Shown piece after piece: positions 52,652-63,125 of a stretch of DNA of 64,000 nucleotides (positions within the stretch are counted from its first letter, which is position 1; each line of letters opens with the position of its first letter). The DNA comes from Caulobacter segnis. GTDB taxonomy: Bacteria > Pseudomonadota > Alphaproteobacteria > Caulobacterales > Caulobacteraceae. The stretch is taken from positions 921,029-985,028 of the forward strand of contig NZ_JARQWW010000001.1 of the NCBI RefSeq assembly GCF_029543125.1, in the 5' to 3' direction. Made by a program: the position numbers and the translations under genes. The notes under the pieces are model-generated. The model saw only the letters and a program-made list of their open reading frames with translations. It did not search any database and had not been told where the DNA came from.

Positions 52652-52681
52652 GGCGGCACCTTAGCCGGTGCGCCATCAACG

Positions 52682-52713
52682 AAAAACGCCTCCCCGGACA
52701 TTCCGGAGAGGCG
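52682..52713 (-). terminator. Terminator of the ctpA gene
   Basis: CGCCTCCCCGGA (52687-52698) and TCCGGAGAGGCG (52702-52713) form a 12-bp stem with one mismatch and a CAT loop. On the minus strand TTTTT follows. It begins 25 bp after the ctpA stop. Confidence 0.87.
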
Positions 52714-52737
52714 CTGATCGGAAAACGAAGCCGAGTT

Positions 52738-54120
52738 CTACTTGCTGACCGGCTTGGCCTCGGGCTTGACGCTCTTGGCCACCAGGTCGGCGACCTTGGC
52801 CGCCGGCTTGGGCAGCTTGGGCGTGGCAGCCACCGAACCATGCTTCAGCACCTCAAGGGCGCGGCTCAGCTGGAAGTCGCCCTTCTTGTCGTCGAAGGAC
52901 GGCGGCGGGGCTTCGGCCGGCTCGTGCACGCCGCGACGGGTCTTGCCCTCTTCGGCGTTGAGCGCGTTCTTGAAGCTGGCCTCGCTGAACCAGGCTTGGT
53001 TGGCGATGGACTGGGCCTGCTCGCGGGTCTGGGCCACTTCCAGGTCCGGATCGATGCCGGTCTGCTGGATGGAGCGGCCGGACGGCGTGTAGTAGCGCGC
53101 CGTGGTCAGCTTCAGGGCGCCGTCCTGGCCGCCGCGCAGCGGGATCACGGTCTGCACCGAACCCTTGCCGAAGCTGGTCAGACCGATGATCTCGGCGCGC
53201 TTGCGGTCCTTCAGGGCGCCGGCGACGATTTCGGAGGCCGAGGCCGAGCCCTGGTTGATCAGGACGACGATCGGCATGCCGTTGGTGATGTCGCCCGGGC
53301 GGGCGTTGTAGCGTTCGATATCGCGCGGATCGCGTCCGCGCTGGCTGACCACTTCGCCGCCTTCCAGGAACAGGTCAGCCACGCCGACCGCCTGGTCGAC
53401 CAGGCCGCCCGGATTGTTGCGCAGGTCGAAGACATAACCCTTGAGCGCCGGGTTCTTGGCCTTCAGGTCCTTCACTGCGGCCTCGACCTCGTCGGTGGCC
53501 TTCTCGTTGAAGCTGCCGAGACGGACATAGCCGTAGTCGCCTTCCAGACGGGCGGTGACGGTGCGCGGCTTGATCACCTCGCGGGTCAGCTTCACCTCCA
53601 CCGGGTCGCTCTTCTCGCGCGCCAGGGTCAGGCCCACGGCCGAGCCTGGCTCGCCGCGCAGCTGCTTGACCACGTCGTTGGTGGACAGGCCCAGCACGCT
53701 CGCGCCGTTGACGGCGGTGATGTAGTCGCCCGGCTGGACGCCGGCGCGCTCGGCCGGGGTGCCGTCCATCGGCGAGATGACCTTCACCACGCCTTCTTCG
53801 CTGGTGACTTCAAGACCCACGCCGCCGTATTCGCCGCGGGTGTTGTCCTGCATGTCCTCGAACCCGTCGGGGCTCAGATAGCCGGAGTGCGGGTCGAGAG
53901 AGGACAGCATGCCGTCCAGCGCGGACTCGATCAGCTTGGTGTCGTCGACGGGCGCAACGTACTGGCGCTCCACCGTGTCCACCACGTCCCCGAACAGCTC
54001 GAGCATCCGGTAGGTCTTGGCCTTGGGCTGCAGGGCCGCTTGAGCCATCGGGCTCAGATAGGCCATCGCCCCGGCGCCGAGGACGAAGGAGGAAACACCG
54101 ATCACCAGGTACTTGCGCAT
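52738..54120 (-). CDS. ctpA: Carboxy-terminal processing peptidase (S41 family)
   Basis: A 460-residue periplasmic serine protease. A signal anchor (about 1-30) is followed by a PDZ domain (about 90-165; GGVGLEVTSEEGVV, PGDYITAVNG) and the S41 catalytic core with the nucleophile in NQGSASASEIVAG and the lysine in TSFGKGSVQT. The C-terminal 100 residues are low-complexity and rich in Lys, Ala and Pro. Start at ATG 54120 (MRKYLVIGVS). It is the last gene of the run that begins with obgE, directly after the EnvC-like gene; CtpA and EnvC-type proteins often act together in cell-wall turnover. Confidence 0.94.
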   Translation of the reverse strand: MRKYLVIGVSSFVLGAGAMAYLSPMAQAALQPKAKTYRMLELFGDVVDTVERQYVAPVDDTKLIESALDGMLSSLDPHSGYLSPDGFEDMQDNTRGEYGGVGLEVTSEEGVVKVISPMDGTPAERAGVQPGDYITAVNGASVLGLSTNDVVKQLRGEPGSAVGLTLAREKSDPVEVKLTREVIKPRTVTARLEGDYGYVRLGSFNEKATDEVEAAVKDLKAKNPALKGYVFDLRNNPGGLVDQAVGVADLFLEGGEVVSQRGRDPRDIERYNARPGDITNGMPIVVLINQGSASASEIVAGALKDRKRAEIIGLTSFGKGSVQTVIPLRGGQDGALKLTTARYYTPSGRSIQQTGIDPDLEVAQTREQAQSIANQAWFSEASFKNALNAEEGKTRRGVHEPAEAPPPSFDDKKGDFQLSRALEVLKHGSVAATPKLPKPAAKVADLVAKSVKPEAKPVSK

Positions 54121-54201
54121 ATCAGCCGTCTGGCTCCCTTGCGGCGGATACATCCGTCGCGATCAAAAATTCGCCCCTTGCCCCGGTGGCGGACAGCCGT
54201 G

Positions 54202-55191
54202 TCAGGCCGTCGGTTTCAGGCGTTTGGCCGGATCAACCGGCGTCTCGCCTTCTCGGACCTCAAAATAGAGCTCCACCTCCGAGTTTCCACCATCGGTCGC
54301 GCTCCCAACAGGGGCGCCGGCCGCGACGGATTGTCCGGGGACGACGGAGACCCCCCCGAGCCCCGCGAGAACCAGATGGTAGGCGCCCTCCGAGCGGAGA
54401 ATCAAGACGAGGCCCCAACCCTCGAGCGGACCTGCATATTCCACGATCCCCCGGGCGGGGCTTCTGACCGTTTCTCCGGCGGCCGCCGTCAGGCTCAGCC
54501 CCCGCGAATGACCGCCGTTGGGCAAGGTTTCGCCGAACTTGCGGACGATCGCCCCTTCCACCGGGCGGATCAGCGACAGCGGGCCGGCGGCGCGCACCTG
54601 CGGCGCGAGGCCGGCCAAGGCGGCCTGCCGTTCCAGGTCGGCGGCCTCCGTCAGGCGCTTCTCGATCAGCCCTCTGCGATCCGCCAGCGCGCTTTCCGTG
54701 GTGAACAGGTCCTCGGCCGAAGCCGCCGCCTCGCGACGAAGAGCCGCGATCACCCGCGCCCGGCTGGACACCTCGTCCGCCCGCGCCTTCAGGTCGGGGG
54801 TCATGGCCCGCACCAAAATCGCCGCACGCACCGCCTGGCGGGCGTCCTGCGGGCTGACCATCAAGGCCGGCGGCGGATTGAGGCGATAGAGCTGCAGCAT
54901 GGACAGCAGCTTGGCCAGGCTCGCACGGTTCTTGCCGAGCTCGACGGTCAGCGCCGCCTCCCGGACATTCAAGGACTGCAGCGCGGCGCGCTTGGCGTCC
55001 ACCCCCACCAGATCCTTCACCTGTTCGGCCTGAAGCCGGTCCAGTTCGTTGCGCAGGGCGGCCACATCCCGCCGGGCCTGAAGCGCGGCGGCGTTGCTGG
55101 CCGCGCGCTGGTCGAACTGCAGCGCCGCCACGGCGCCCCCCGCCGCGAGCGCGACGAGGACGACAGCGACGGTCACGAAGCGGCGGGCCAT
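54202..55191 (-). CDS. envC: EnvC-like murein hydrolase activator with degenerate M23 domain
   Basis: A 329-residue periplasmic protein: signal anchor (about 5-25), long coiled coil (about 28-190, QARRDVAALRNELDRLQAEQ), and a C-terminal LytM/M23 fold (about 205-320). The zinc ligands are lost: the first motif reads GHSRGLSL where active enzymes have HxGxD, and the last reads VELYFEVRE in place of HxH. It is therefore a regulator, not a hydrolase, like EnvC and the Caulobacter LdpF protein, which control amidases at division. Confidence 0.9.
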   Translation of the reverse strand: MARRFVTVAVVLVALAAGGAVAALQFDQRAASNAAALQARRDVAALRNELDRLQAEQVKDLVGVDAKRAALQSLNVREAALTVELGKNRASLAKLLSMLQLYRLNPPPALMVSPQDARQAVRAAILVRAMTPDLKARADEVSSRARVIAALRREAAASAEDLFTTESALADRRGLIEKRLTEAADLERQAALAGLAPQVRAAGPLSLIRPVEGAIVRKFGETLPNGGHSRGLSLTAAAGETVRSPARGIVEYAGPLEGWGLVLILRSEGAYHLVLAGLGGVSVVPGQSVAAGAPVGSATDGGNSEVELYFEVREGETPVDPAKRLKPTA

Positions 55192-55210
55192 GGCGCTTGG
55201 TAGCTTGGCC

Positions 55211-55675
55211 TCAGTCGCGATGATAGGGCGAGCCGGCCAGAATGGTCACCGCGCGGTAGATCTGCTCCGCCAGCATCGCCCTGGCCAGGGCGTGCGGCCA
55301 GGTTTGCGGCCCGAAAGCCAGCTTTCCGTTCGCCGCCGCCAGCAGGGATGGATCCAGCCCGTCCGCCCCGCCGATCACCACGACCAGCTTGCGCACCCCG
55401 TCGTCCCGCAGCTTGCCGATCTCCGCGGCGAAGGCGCGGGAGGGGCGCGCGGTCCCATGCTCGTCGCAGCAGATCACGTGCGCGCCCTCGAAATGGGGAC
55501 GCAGCACCTCGGCCTCGGCGGCCTTGCCCGGCTTTCGGGATTCGACCTCGACAATCTCAACCGGCCCAAGGCCCAGCGCACGGCCGGACGCTGTGGCGCG
55601 CTGGCAGTAGTCGAGCGCCATTTGCGCCTCGACCATCCGGCCCAGACGGCCAACGGTAAGCAGGGTGATGCGCAT
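55211..55675 (-). CDS. rlmH: 23S rRNA (pseudouridine-1915-N3)-methyltransferase
   Basis: A 154-residue SPOUT methyltransferase modifying helix 69 of 23S rRNA. The C-terminal knot is clear in VVVIGGADGLDP and LAEQIYRAVTILAGSPYHRD, the canonical RlmH ending. It lies between rsfS and the EnvC-like gene in a widely conserved order, so it is probably part of that transcript. Confidence 0.96.
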   Translation of the reverse strand: MRITLLTVGRLGRMVEAQMALDYCQRATASGRALGLGPVEIVEVESRKPGKAAEAEVLRPHFEGAHVICCDEHGTARPSRAFAAEIGKLRDDGVRKLVVVIGGADGLDPSLLAAANGKLAFGPQTWPHALARAMLAEQIYRAVTILAGSPYHRD

Positions 55676-55716
55676 GAGGGGGAGCGACGGCCCGTCTCAG
55701 GGGACGGGCCGCGGGG

Positions 55717-56193
55717 TCAGTTGGCGATGGTGCGGACCGGCGGCTCGACCGACCAGATCTTCTCGATGTTGTAGAAGGCGCGCACTTCGGGGCGGAACAG
55801 GTGAACGATCACGTCCCCCGCGTCGATCAGCACCCAGTCGCAATGCGGCAGGCCTTCGACACGCGCGCGGCCGAAGCCCTCTTCCTTGAGAGCGCGCAGC
55901 AGGTGGTCGGCCAGAGCGCCGACGTGACGATGCGAGCGGCCGGACGCCACGATCAGGCTGTCGGCGACGCTGCTTTTGTCCTTGAGATCGATGAAAACGA
56001 CGTCCTGAGCCTTGTCGTCGTCGAGACGGGCGAGGATCAGTTGTTCCAGCGGCTTAGTCGGGCCCTGGTCGTCAGAAGAAGGCTCGGCGGCGGTCGCCTG
56101 GCCTTCCGGCGCGCTGTGCGCGGACTCGCGGTTCAGCGGAATGCTCCTATGGGTGGTCACGCAAGCGTCCGACCCTATCACAGAAATCCCCAA
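55717..56193 (-). CDS. rsfS: Ribosomal silencing factor RsfS
   Basis: Binds ribosomal protein L14 and blocks subunit joining in stationary phase. The conserved core starts near residue 49 (LEQLILARLDDDKAQDVVFIDL) and includes SVADSLIVASGRSHRHV and CDWVLIDAGDVIVHLF. The N-terminal 48 residues are not conserved and the start is doubtful. ATG 56193 has no binding site, whereas a strong AGGAG lies 7 bp before an in-frame CTG at 56136, followed by NRESAHSAPEGQ. A CTG or other rare start is possible. Confidence 0.93.
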   Translation of the reverse strand: MGISVIGSDACVTTHRSIPLNRESAHSAPEGQATAAEPSSDDQGPTKPLEQLILARLDDDKAQDVVFIDLKDKSSVADSLIVASGRSHRHVGALADHLLRALKEEGFGRARVEGLPHCDWVLIDAGDVIVHLFRPEVRAFYNIEKIWSVEPPVRTIAN

Positions 56194-56210
56194 TCCGTGA
56201 GCGGTTTGAC

Positions 56211-56882
56211 TCAGCCGGGCATCTTGGCTCCGTCCTGGCGGGCCCGATCACGCAGCGCGGTAGACGAGGCGAAGTTCAGCGGCCCTGTCAGATAGACCCA
56301 GGACGGCGGGTTCGTCCCCGGCAGCAGATGCGCCCGGGAAGCCGGCCGGCGCGCATGGGCGAACCGCCGGGCGGTGGGCGAGGTGCGCGCCTTCAGCGCC
56401 GCCCAGGGACGCGAGACCACGGCCACCGGCACCTCGCGCATGATCTGGGTCCACCCCCGCCAGCGGTGGAAGGTCGCCAAGCTGTCGGCCCCCATGATCC
56501 AGACGAAATGCACGCCCGGATGCCGCGCCTTCAGCAGGCGGATGGTATCGAGGGTGTACTGGACGCCCAGCTGGGTCTCGACCCCGCTGACGATCATCTT
56601 CGGTCCTCGCGCCCAACGAGCGGCGTTGGCCATGCGCTTGGCCAAGGGCTGGGTCTCGGAGGAGGCCTTCAAAGGGTTCTGTGGCGAAACGAGCCAGATC
56701 ACCCGGTCGAGCTGCAATCGCGACAAGGCCGTCTCCGCCACGTGGGCGTGACCCTCATGCGCGGGATTGAACGAGCCGCCGAACAGACCGACGCGCATGC
56801 CGGGCTGGAGGGTGAACCCCAGCCGCGACGCCGCCGGCCTGCCAGCCTCAGGGACGAGTCTGGCCGGTCCCGCGAACCACAT
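56211..56882 (-). CDS. nadD: Nicotinate-nucleotide adenylyltransferase
   Basis: Makes deamido-NAD from nicotinate mononucleotide and ATP. The nucleotidyltransferase motif GLFGGSFNPAHEGHAHV (GxFxPxHxGH) lies at about 32-48, and LNFASSTALRDR supplies the ISST-like C-terminal motif. The ATG at 56882 overlaps proA by 35 bp; a second ATG at 56798, directly before the motif, is the alternative start. No good binding site distinguishes them. Confidence 0.94.
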   Translation of the reverse strand: MWFAGPARLVPEAGRPAASRLGFTLQPGMRVGLFGGSFNPAHEGHAHVAETALSRLQLDRVIWLVSPQNPLKASSETQPLAKRMANAARWARGPKMIVSGVETQLGVQYTLDTIRLLKARHPGVHFVWIMGADSLATFHRWRGWTQIMREVPVAVVSRPWAALKARTSPTARRFAHARRPASRAHLLPGTNPPSWVYLTGPLNFASSTALRDRARQDGAKMPG

Positions 56883-58119
56883 ACTTGAATGTCGTCAATT
56901 GCTCGGCCCCAACCGGGCCGCGGGCATGAAGCTTGTCAGTGGCGATGCCGATCTCCGCGCCGAAGCCGAACTCGCCGCCATCGGCGAACTGGGTGGAGGC
57001 GTTGACCAGCACGATGGCGGAATCGACCGCCGTAATGAAGGCCTCGGCCGCCGCCGCGTCCTCGGTCAGGATCGCGTCGGTGTGCCCGGAGCCGTAGGCG
57101 GCGATGTGGGCCGCCGCGCCGTCGACCCCGTCGACCACCGCCACGGCGATGATCGGAGCGAGATACTCGGTGGACCAGTCCTCCGCCGTCGCGGCGCTCA
57201 TGGGCGTGATGGCGCGGGCGGCTTCATCGCCGCGCAGCTCGCATCCGGCTTCAGCCAATGCAGCGGCGATGGTCGGCAGCAAGCGCGCGGCGGCGGCCTT
57301 GTCGATCAGCAGGGTCTCGGCCGAGCCACACACGGAGACCCGGCGCATCTTGGCGTTCACCACCACGGCCTTGGCCTTGTCGAGATCGGCCGCGGCGTGG
57401 ACGAAGACGTGGTTGAGGCCTTCCAGATGGCCCAGGACCGGCGCTCGCGCCTCGGCCTGGACCCGGGCGACCAGCCCTTTGCCCCCGCGCGGGATGATCA
57501 GGTCCACCGCCCCGTCCAGTCCGCCCAGAATCAGGCCGACAGCCGCGCGATCAGCGGTGGGCACCGCCTGGACGCAGGAGACCGGCAGACCCGCCGCCTC
57601 CAGTCCTTCGGCCACCGCGGCATGGATGGCAAGGTTGCTGCGCAGGCATTCCGACCCGCCGCGCAGGATGACGGCGTTGCCGGACCGCACGCACAGGGCC
57701 GCCGCGTCGGCGGTCACGTTGGGGCGGCTTTCATAGATCATGGCGATCACGCCGATAGGCGTGCGCACCCGGGCGATGTCCAGGCCGTTGGGGCGATCCC
57801 AGCGGGTGATCTCGGCGCCGACGGGGTCGGGAATGGCGGCGATGGCGTCCACCGCGTCGGCCAGGGCGGCGATCCGACCGGCGTCCAGGGCCATGCGGTC
57901 GATCATCGCCGCATTGAGGCCGGCGGCGCGGGCGACGGCCTGGTCTTCCAGATTGGCGGCGAGGATGACTTCGGCCCGGCGGCGGATGGCGGCGGCCATG
58001 CCGGCGATGGCGGCGGTGCGGACTTCGGAAGCGGACAGACGCAAGGCGCGCGCGCCGTCCCGGGCTTCACGCCCGATCCGCGCCATCACCGCCTGCAGGG
58101 ATGAACCCGCGTCGTCCAT
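56848..58119 (-). CDS. proA: Glutamate-5-semialdehyde dehydrogenase
   Basis: Reduces glutamyl-5-phosphate in proline synthesis. The 423-residue protein has the nucleophilic cysteine in VSVCGSAETLLID and the family blocks TPIGVIAMIYESRPNVT and GNAVILRGGSE. ATG 58119 preceded by GCGAGG is preferred; GTG 58131 is possible. It follows proB by 60 bp. With putA in the same window, both arms of proline turnover are present. Confidence 0.96.
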   Translation of the reverse strand: MDDAGSSLQAVMARIGREARDGARALRLSASEVRTAAIAGMAAAIRRRAEVILAANLEDQAVARAAGLNAAMIDRMALDAGRIAALADAVDAIAAIPDPVGAEITRWDRPNGLDIARVRTPIGVIAMIYESRPNVTADAAALCVRSGNAVILRGGSECLRSNLAIHAAVAEGLEAAGLPVSCVQAVPTADRAAVGLILGGLDGAVDLIIPRGGKGLVARVQAEARAPVLGHLEGLNHVFVHAAADLDKAKAVVVNAKMRRVSVCGSAETLLIDKAAAARLLPTIAAALAEAGCELRGDEAARAITPMSAATAEDWSTEYLAPIIAVAVVDGVDGAAAHIAAYGSGHTDAILTEDAAAAEAFITAVDSAIVLVNASTQFADGGEFGFGAEIGIATDKLHARGPVGAEQLTTFKYVVRGTGQTRP

Positions 58120-58179
58120 GGGCCTCGCCACTTATGCTCAAAGTGAGCCTTAGCCCTTTGTGACAACGACCGCCATAGT

Positions 58180-59307
58180 TCAGGCCGTTTCCCGCGCCGC
58201 CAGGGCCAGGTCGTCGGCGTGGACCATCGGCCCTTCGGTGAAGCCCAGGGCCGCCTCGATGGCGTCCGAACGCAGGCCGGCGATGCGGGCCGCGTCGGCG
58301 GCGTCGTAGCGGACCAGCCCGCGCGCCAGCTCGAGCCCCGCCTCGTCGCGGACAACCACGGCGTCGCCCTTGCCGAACCGCCCTTCGGCCGCCTTGACCC
58401 CGGCGGCCAGCAGGCTTTTGCCCCCCCGAAGCGCGTTCGCCGCGCCGTCATCGACGATCAGCGCGCCCTGCGGCGCCAGCGAACCGGCGATCCAGGCCTT
58501 GTAAGCGGCGGCCGGCGTGGTGGAGGCGGCGAAGGTGGTCGACCGCTCCCCCCTCTCGATGGCCAGCAACGGCGACGGACGCGATCCCAGGGTGACGATA
58601 GTGGCGCAACCGGCGGCTGCGGCGATGCGGGCGGCGGCCAGCTTGGTGGCCATGCCCCCCGTGCCGACGCCGGCCCCCGCGTTGGCGCCGCCGGCCATGG
58701 CCTCGATCTGCGGGGTCAGGCGCTCCACCAGGGCAATGTGCTCGGCGTTCGGGTTGCCGCGCGGGTCAGCGGTGTAGAGGCCGTCGATGTCCGACAGCAG
58801 GACCAGGGCGTCGGCGCCGGCCATCTGGGCCACGCGGGCGGCCAGACGGTCGTTGTCGCCGTAACGGATTTCCTCGGTGACCACCGTGTCGTTCTCGTTG
58901 ACCACCGGCACGACGCCGAGGGCCAGCAGGGTCTCCACGGTGGCGCGGGCGTTCAGCCAGCGGCGGCGCACCTCTGTGTCGTCCCGGGTCAGCAGCACCT
59001 GGGCGCAGGCGGCGCCGTGCGGCTCGAACGCTTCTTCCCAGGCCCGCATGAGCAGGCTTTGCCCGGCGGCGGCGGCGGCCTGCTTTTCCGGCAGTGTCAG
59101 GGCGCGCTTGGGAAGACCCAGGCGCCGGCGGCCCAGCGCCACAGCGCCGGAGGACACCACCAGAACCTGCCGCCCTTCGGCCCGCAGCCGGGCGGCGTCG
59201 GCGCAGAACGCCTCCAGCCAGGCTCGGTTCGCCGCGCCGGTCGCGGAATCGACCAACAGGGCCGAGCCGACCTTGACGACGATCCTACGGGCCCCGGCGA
59301 GAGACAT
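58180..59307 (-). CDS. proB: Glutamate 5-kinase
   Basis: First, feedback-inhibited step of proline synthesis. The 375-residue product has an amino-acid kinase domain (about 6-260; [36 protein letters not shown]) and a C-terminal PUA domain (about 280-370; [24 protein letters not shown]). Start at ATG 59307, one base after the obgE stop, so translation is coupled to obgE. Confidence 0.96.
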   Translation of the reverse strand: MSLAGARRIVVKVGSALLVDSATGAANRAWLEAFCADAARLRAEGRQVLVVSSGAVALGRRRLGLPKRALTLPEKQAAAAAGQSLLMRAWEEAFEPHGAACAQVLLTRDDTEVRRRWLNARATVETLLALGVVPVVNENDTVVTEEIRYGDNDRLAARVAQMAGADALVLLSDIDGLYTADPRGNPNAEHIALVERLTPQIEAMAGGANAGAGVGTGGMATKLAAARIAAAAGCATIVTLGSRPSPLLAIERGERSTTFAASTTPAAAYKAWIAGSLAPQGALIVDDGAANALRGGKSLLAAGVKAAEGRFGKGDAVVVRDEAGLELARGLVRYDAADAARIAGLRSDAIEAALGFTEGPMVHADDLALAARETA

Positions 59308-59308
59308 C

Positions 59309-60502
<1,194 letters not shown>

Positions 60503-60532
60503 TTAACGACCATAGGTTGTATTACTAGGGAG

Positions 60533-61492
60533 TTGCAAGGTTTGTCTGGTCCGCCGCCCAAAGCCGAAGTCTTGCAGGACCTCAAGAACCTGACCCTGCC
60601 GACGCTCGCCAAGAAGTACGAGCGCGAGAGCAACATCCACCGCAACATCATGATGACCCGGGGCACCGGCATCACGGGCAACTGGCGCGATTTCCGCACC
60701 TTCCTGAACGAGCTGGGCCCCTGCCCCGGGGAAGGTTTCAACCTCGTCCTGCTGAACCGCTACGAGCGCACCTATGGGCCCGGCAAGGCCCGCTGGATGA
60801 ACGCCGCCCAGCAGAAGAAGCACGAAGAAGAGTTCGACAAGCAGCTGGCGGCCAAGGCCGCCGAACAGAACAAGCTGCTCATGCAGGCCCAGGCCCTGAA
60901 GACCGCCAAGATGGGCGGCGTGCCCACCATGGGTCAGTGGACGTCCATGGGCGGCCGCACGGTTGGCTATTCCGAAGTCGCCAAGCGCCTGAACATCCCT
61001 GTCTCGGCCTTGTCCAAGACCCTGAGGGACGGCCGCACCGCTGACGACCTCGTCAAGCGCGCCGGCTCGGCCGACGAGTTGATCGACCGCAAGGCCCCTT
61101 GGCTGCCGCCCGAAGAGAACAAGAAGGACAGCTTCCTGGAGGCCTTCCGCGTGTGGCACATGCAGGTGCTGCCGCCCTACAGCCGCGCCGCCACCCCGAC
61201 CTTCCTCTTCCTGTTCATCGCTCTGCCGATGATGAAGGAGTGCCGGGACGAGCTGATCGACCTGAACCTCTGGACGCCCCTGGGCCACCGCGCCGAAGCG
61301 GCGCGCGACGCCCACGTGGCGTGGAAGAAGTACACTGAGCTGATGCCGCGGGCGCAGGCGGCGATGATGGAGATTCCCATCTACGCCTCCTATTCGCTGC
61401 TGTCGGAGCTGGACAAGCTGTGTGAGCGCATCGTCACGGCCGAGTCGCGCTTCCGCGCCGGCCCCAAGGGACCGGGCGCGCAAGCGGCCTGA
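60533..61492 (+). CDS. Orphan protein with degenerate phage HNH/AP2-like region and helix-turn-helix
   Basis: About 319 residues, no assigned function. The first 100 residues copy the layout of phage HNH/AP2-type proteins: NIMMTRGTG, DFRTFLNELGPCPGEG, NRYERTYGPGKARWMNAAQQ, equal in order to the F..F..xxGxxP, LdR, Y.p.NcRWa..eQ pattern, but with the metal-binding histidines lost. A helix-turn-helix follows (VGYSEVAKRLNIPVSALSKTLRDG, about 149-172). The rest is helical. TTG starts at 60533 or 60542 are both possible. It interrupts the otherwise one-directional ribosomal/obgE run and may be a domesticated phage gene. Confidence 0.65.
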   Translation: MQGLSGPPPKAEVLQDLKNLTLPTLAKKYERESNIHRNIMMTRGTGITGNWRDFRTFLNELGPCPGEGFNLVLLNRYERTYGPGKARWMNAAQQKKHEEEFDKQLAAKAAEQNKLLMQAQALKTAKMGGVPTMGQWTSMGGRTVGYSEVAKRLNIPVSALSKTLRDGRTADDLVKRAGSADELIDRKAPWLPPEENKKDSFLEAFRVWHMQVLPPYSRAATPTFLFLFIALPMMKECRDELIDLNLWTPLGHRAEAARDAHVAWKKYTELMPRAQAAMMEIPIYASYSLLSELDKLCERIVTAESRFRAGPKGPGAQAA

Positions 61493-61504
61493 CCGGGCCG
61501 GCCG

Positions 61505-62035
61505 TCAGGCCAGCCACACCATCATGCGCGTGTCCGCTGGCTCGCCCCGGGCCCGCGACGGCTTGGCGTCGACGATCCCGGTATAGAGAAAGCCCGCCTT
61601 GCACAGGACGCGGCCCGACGCCGGGTTGTCCGCGAAATGCCCGGCCACCACCAGGCGCTTGCGCCAGTCCCTCGACGCCCAGCTCAGAGCGCCCATGAGG
61701 GCCTCGCTCGCCAGGCCCCGACCCCAGTAGGGACGGCCGATCCAGTAGCCGACCTCGGTCCGGCCTTCCGGCGTCAGGAAGAAGCCCAGCACGCCGATCA
61801 GGCCCTCGCCCTCCAGGGTGATGGCGAAGGTGTTGTCGCGGCGGCGGTCCTGCATCTGGACCTGAACCACGAACGCGTCCGCATCCTCCGGCGAGTAGGG
61901 CCAGGGCATCCGCGTGGTCATCTTGGCGATGTCGTAGTCGATCAGCTCGGTCAGGCGCTGCGCATCCGCCGACAGGGGCTCGCGCAGCGCCAGCCGGCGC
62001 GTCTCGATGATGGGGGTTCTGCCGATCACATTCAT
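61505..62035 (-). CDS. GNAT-family N-acetyltransferase (RimJ-like)
   Basis: A 176-residue acetyltransferase: MNVIGRTPIIETRRLALREP at the start, DIAKMTTRMPWPYSPEDADAF (a RimJ/L-type substrate region), and the acetyl-CoA loop WIGRPYWGRGLASEALM. It is unlike the first GNAT protein in the window. It sits between rpmA and obgE, a place where alphaproteobacteria often carry a RimJ/L-type GNAT gene, so a ribosomal or translation-related target is possible. Start at ATG 62035. Confidence 0.88.
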   Translation of the reverse strand: MNVIGRTPIIETRRLALREPLSADAQRLTELIDYDIAKMTTRMPWPYSPEDADAFVVQVQMQDRRRDNTFAITLEGEGLIGVLGFFLTPEGRTEVGYWIGRPYWGRGLASEALMGALSWASRDWRKRLVVAGHFADNPASGRVLCKAGFLYTGIVDAKPSRARGEPADTRMMVWLA

Positions 62036-62090
62036 GGCGACCTCCCTGGTCGATCCGCCGCTCTTCCAGACCCCCGTCCGGCGTTGCGGC

Positions 62091-62132
62091 CAAAAAGAAA
62101 GCGGGGAGCCCGGCGTTCCCGGACTCCCCGCT
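62091..62132 (-). terminator. Terminator of the rplU-rpmA operon
   Basis: AAGCGGGGAG (from 62099) and CTCCCCGCTT (to 62132) form a long GC stem with an inner CCCGG/CCGG pairing. On the minus strand the stem is followed by TCTTTTTGG. It lies 63 bp past the rpmA stop and separates it from the GNAT gene. Confidence 0.87.
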
Positions 62133-62194
62133 TGGATCGTCTGTCCGGATCGCCACTCAGGTGAAGCGCGATCCGGGAAAGGTCTGGACCGCGC

Positions 62195-62470
62195 TTATTC
62201 TGCGGCCTGAGCCTGTGCGACCGGATCGATCGTCACGTAGGTGCGGTTGTCGCGCTTGGTCACGAAGCGCACGGCGCCGTTCACCAGAGCGAAAAGGGTA
62301 TGGTCCTTGCCCATGCCCACGTTCACGCCCGGCCAGAACTTGGTGCCGCGTTGACGCACGACGATGTTGCCCGCGAGGACAGCTTCGCCGCCGAACTTCT
62401 TCACGCCGAGACGGCGGCCAGCCGAATCGCGACCGTTGCGCGAGGAGCCGCCAGATTTTTTGTGAGCCAT
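62195..62470 (-). CDS. rpmA: 50S ribosomal protein L27
   Basis: A 91-residue protein with the canonical L27 N-terminus [20 protein letters not shown] and [19 protein letters not shown]. The N-terminus starts directly with MAHKK, so no protease-removed extension (as in some Firmicutes) is present. It follows rplU by 30 bp. Confidence 0.98.
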   Translation of the reverse strand: MAHKKSGGSSRNGRDSAGRRLGVKKFGGEAVLAGNIVVRQRGTKFWPGVNVGMGKDHTLFALVNGAVRFVTKRDNRTYVTIDPVAQAQAAE

Positions 62471-62500
62471 TGTGCTCTCCTGATCCTATGCGACGGGGCC

Positions 62501-63073
62501 TTAGGCCTCGCCGGCGTCCTTCTTGGCGGCGGCCTTCTTCGGCGCAGCCTTCTTGGCGGGGGCGGCTTCACCCTCGGCCTTGGCGGCCTTCGGAGCAGCA
62601 GCCTTCTTCGGCGCGGCGGCCTTGGCCTTCGGAGCCGGAGCGGCTTCCTTGGCTTCGACCGGAGCGGCGGTCACGGCGGCGTCGCCGAGGCCGCGGGCGC
62701 GGGCGTCCAGGACGCGCTTGCTGGTCAGGTCGACCGTGCCGTCCCACTTGTCGGCCTTCGAGCCGTTGGCCACCGAGGTGACGCGCAGGACAGTTTCGGT
62801 CTGGCGGTGACCGCGGGTGCGGCGATAGCCCTGACGGCGGATCTTCTTGAAGATCTTCACCTTCTCACCCTTGCGGGTTTCGATCAGGGTCGCGTTCACC
62901 GCAGCGCCGTCCACCAGCGGGGCGCCGACGGTGACGGCGTCGCCGTCGCCCAGCATCAGGACCTGGTCGAACGCGATTTCCGCGCCCGGCTCGCCTTCGA
63001 GCTTCTCAACCACGAGCAGATCGCCCGCCTGAACCCGGTACTGCTTACCGCCGGTCTTGATCACCGCGTACAT
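62501..63073 (-). CDS. rplU: 50S ribosomal protein L21 with long Ala/Lys-rich tail
   Basis: The first 103 or so residues are ordinary L21 (MYAVIKTGGKQYRVQAGDLL, KKIRRQGYRRTRGHRQTETVLRV in parts). About 70 more follow, rich in Ala, Lys and Pro (AKAAAPKKAAAPKAAKAEG), like a histone-H1 tail. Similar but shorter tails occur in other alphaproteobacteria. The tail is probably disordered and could bind nucleic acid. A clear promoter and an 80-base leader lie upstream. Confidence 0.97.
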   Translation of the reverse strand: MYAVIKTGGKQYRVQAGDLLVVEKLEGEPGAEIAFDQVLMLGDGDAVTVGAPLVDGAAVNATLIETRKGEKVKIFKKIRRQGYRRTRGHRQTETVLRVTSVANGSKADKWDGTVDLTSKRVLDARARGLGDAAVTAAPVEAKEAAPAPKAKAAAPKKAAAPKAAKAEGEAAPAKKAAPKKAAAKKDAGEA

Positions 63074-63125
63074 CGGTCGCGCCTTAAGCTTATGAAGTCC
63101 GAAGACTTGTTCTCAAAATGGATTG

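Noticed and set aside
54202..55191. Active M23 endopeptidase
   Set aside because: Both zinc-ligand motifs are replaced (HSRGL, VELYFEV), which points to a non-catalytic EnvC-like regulator.
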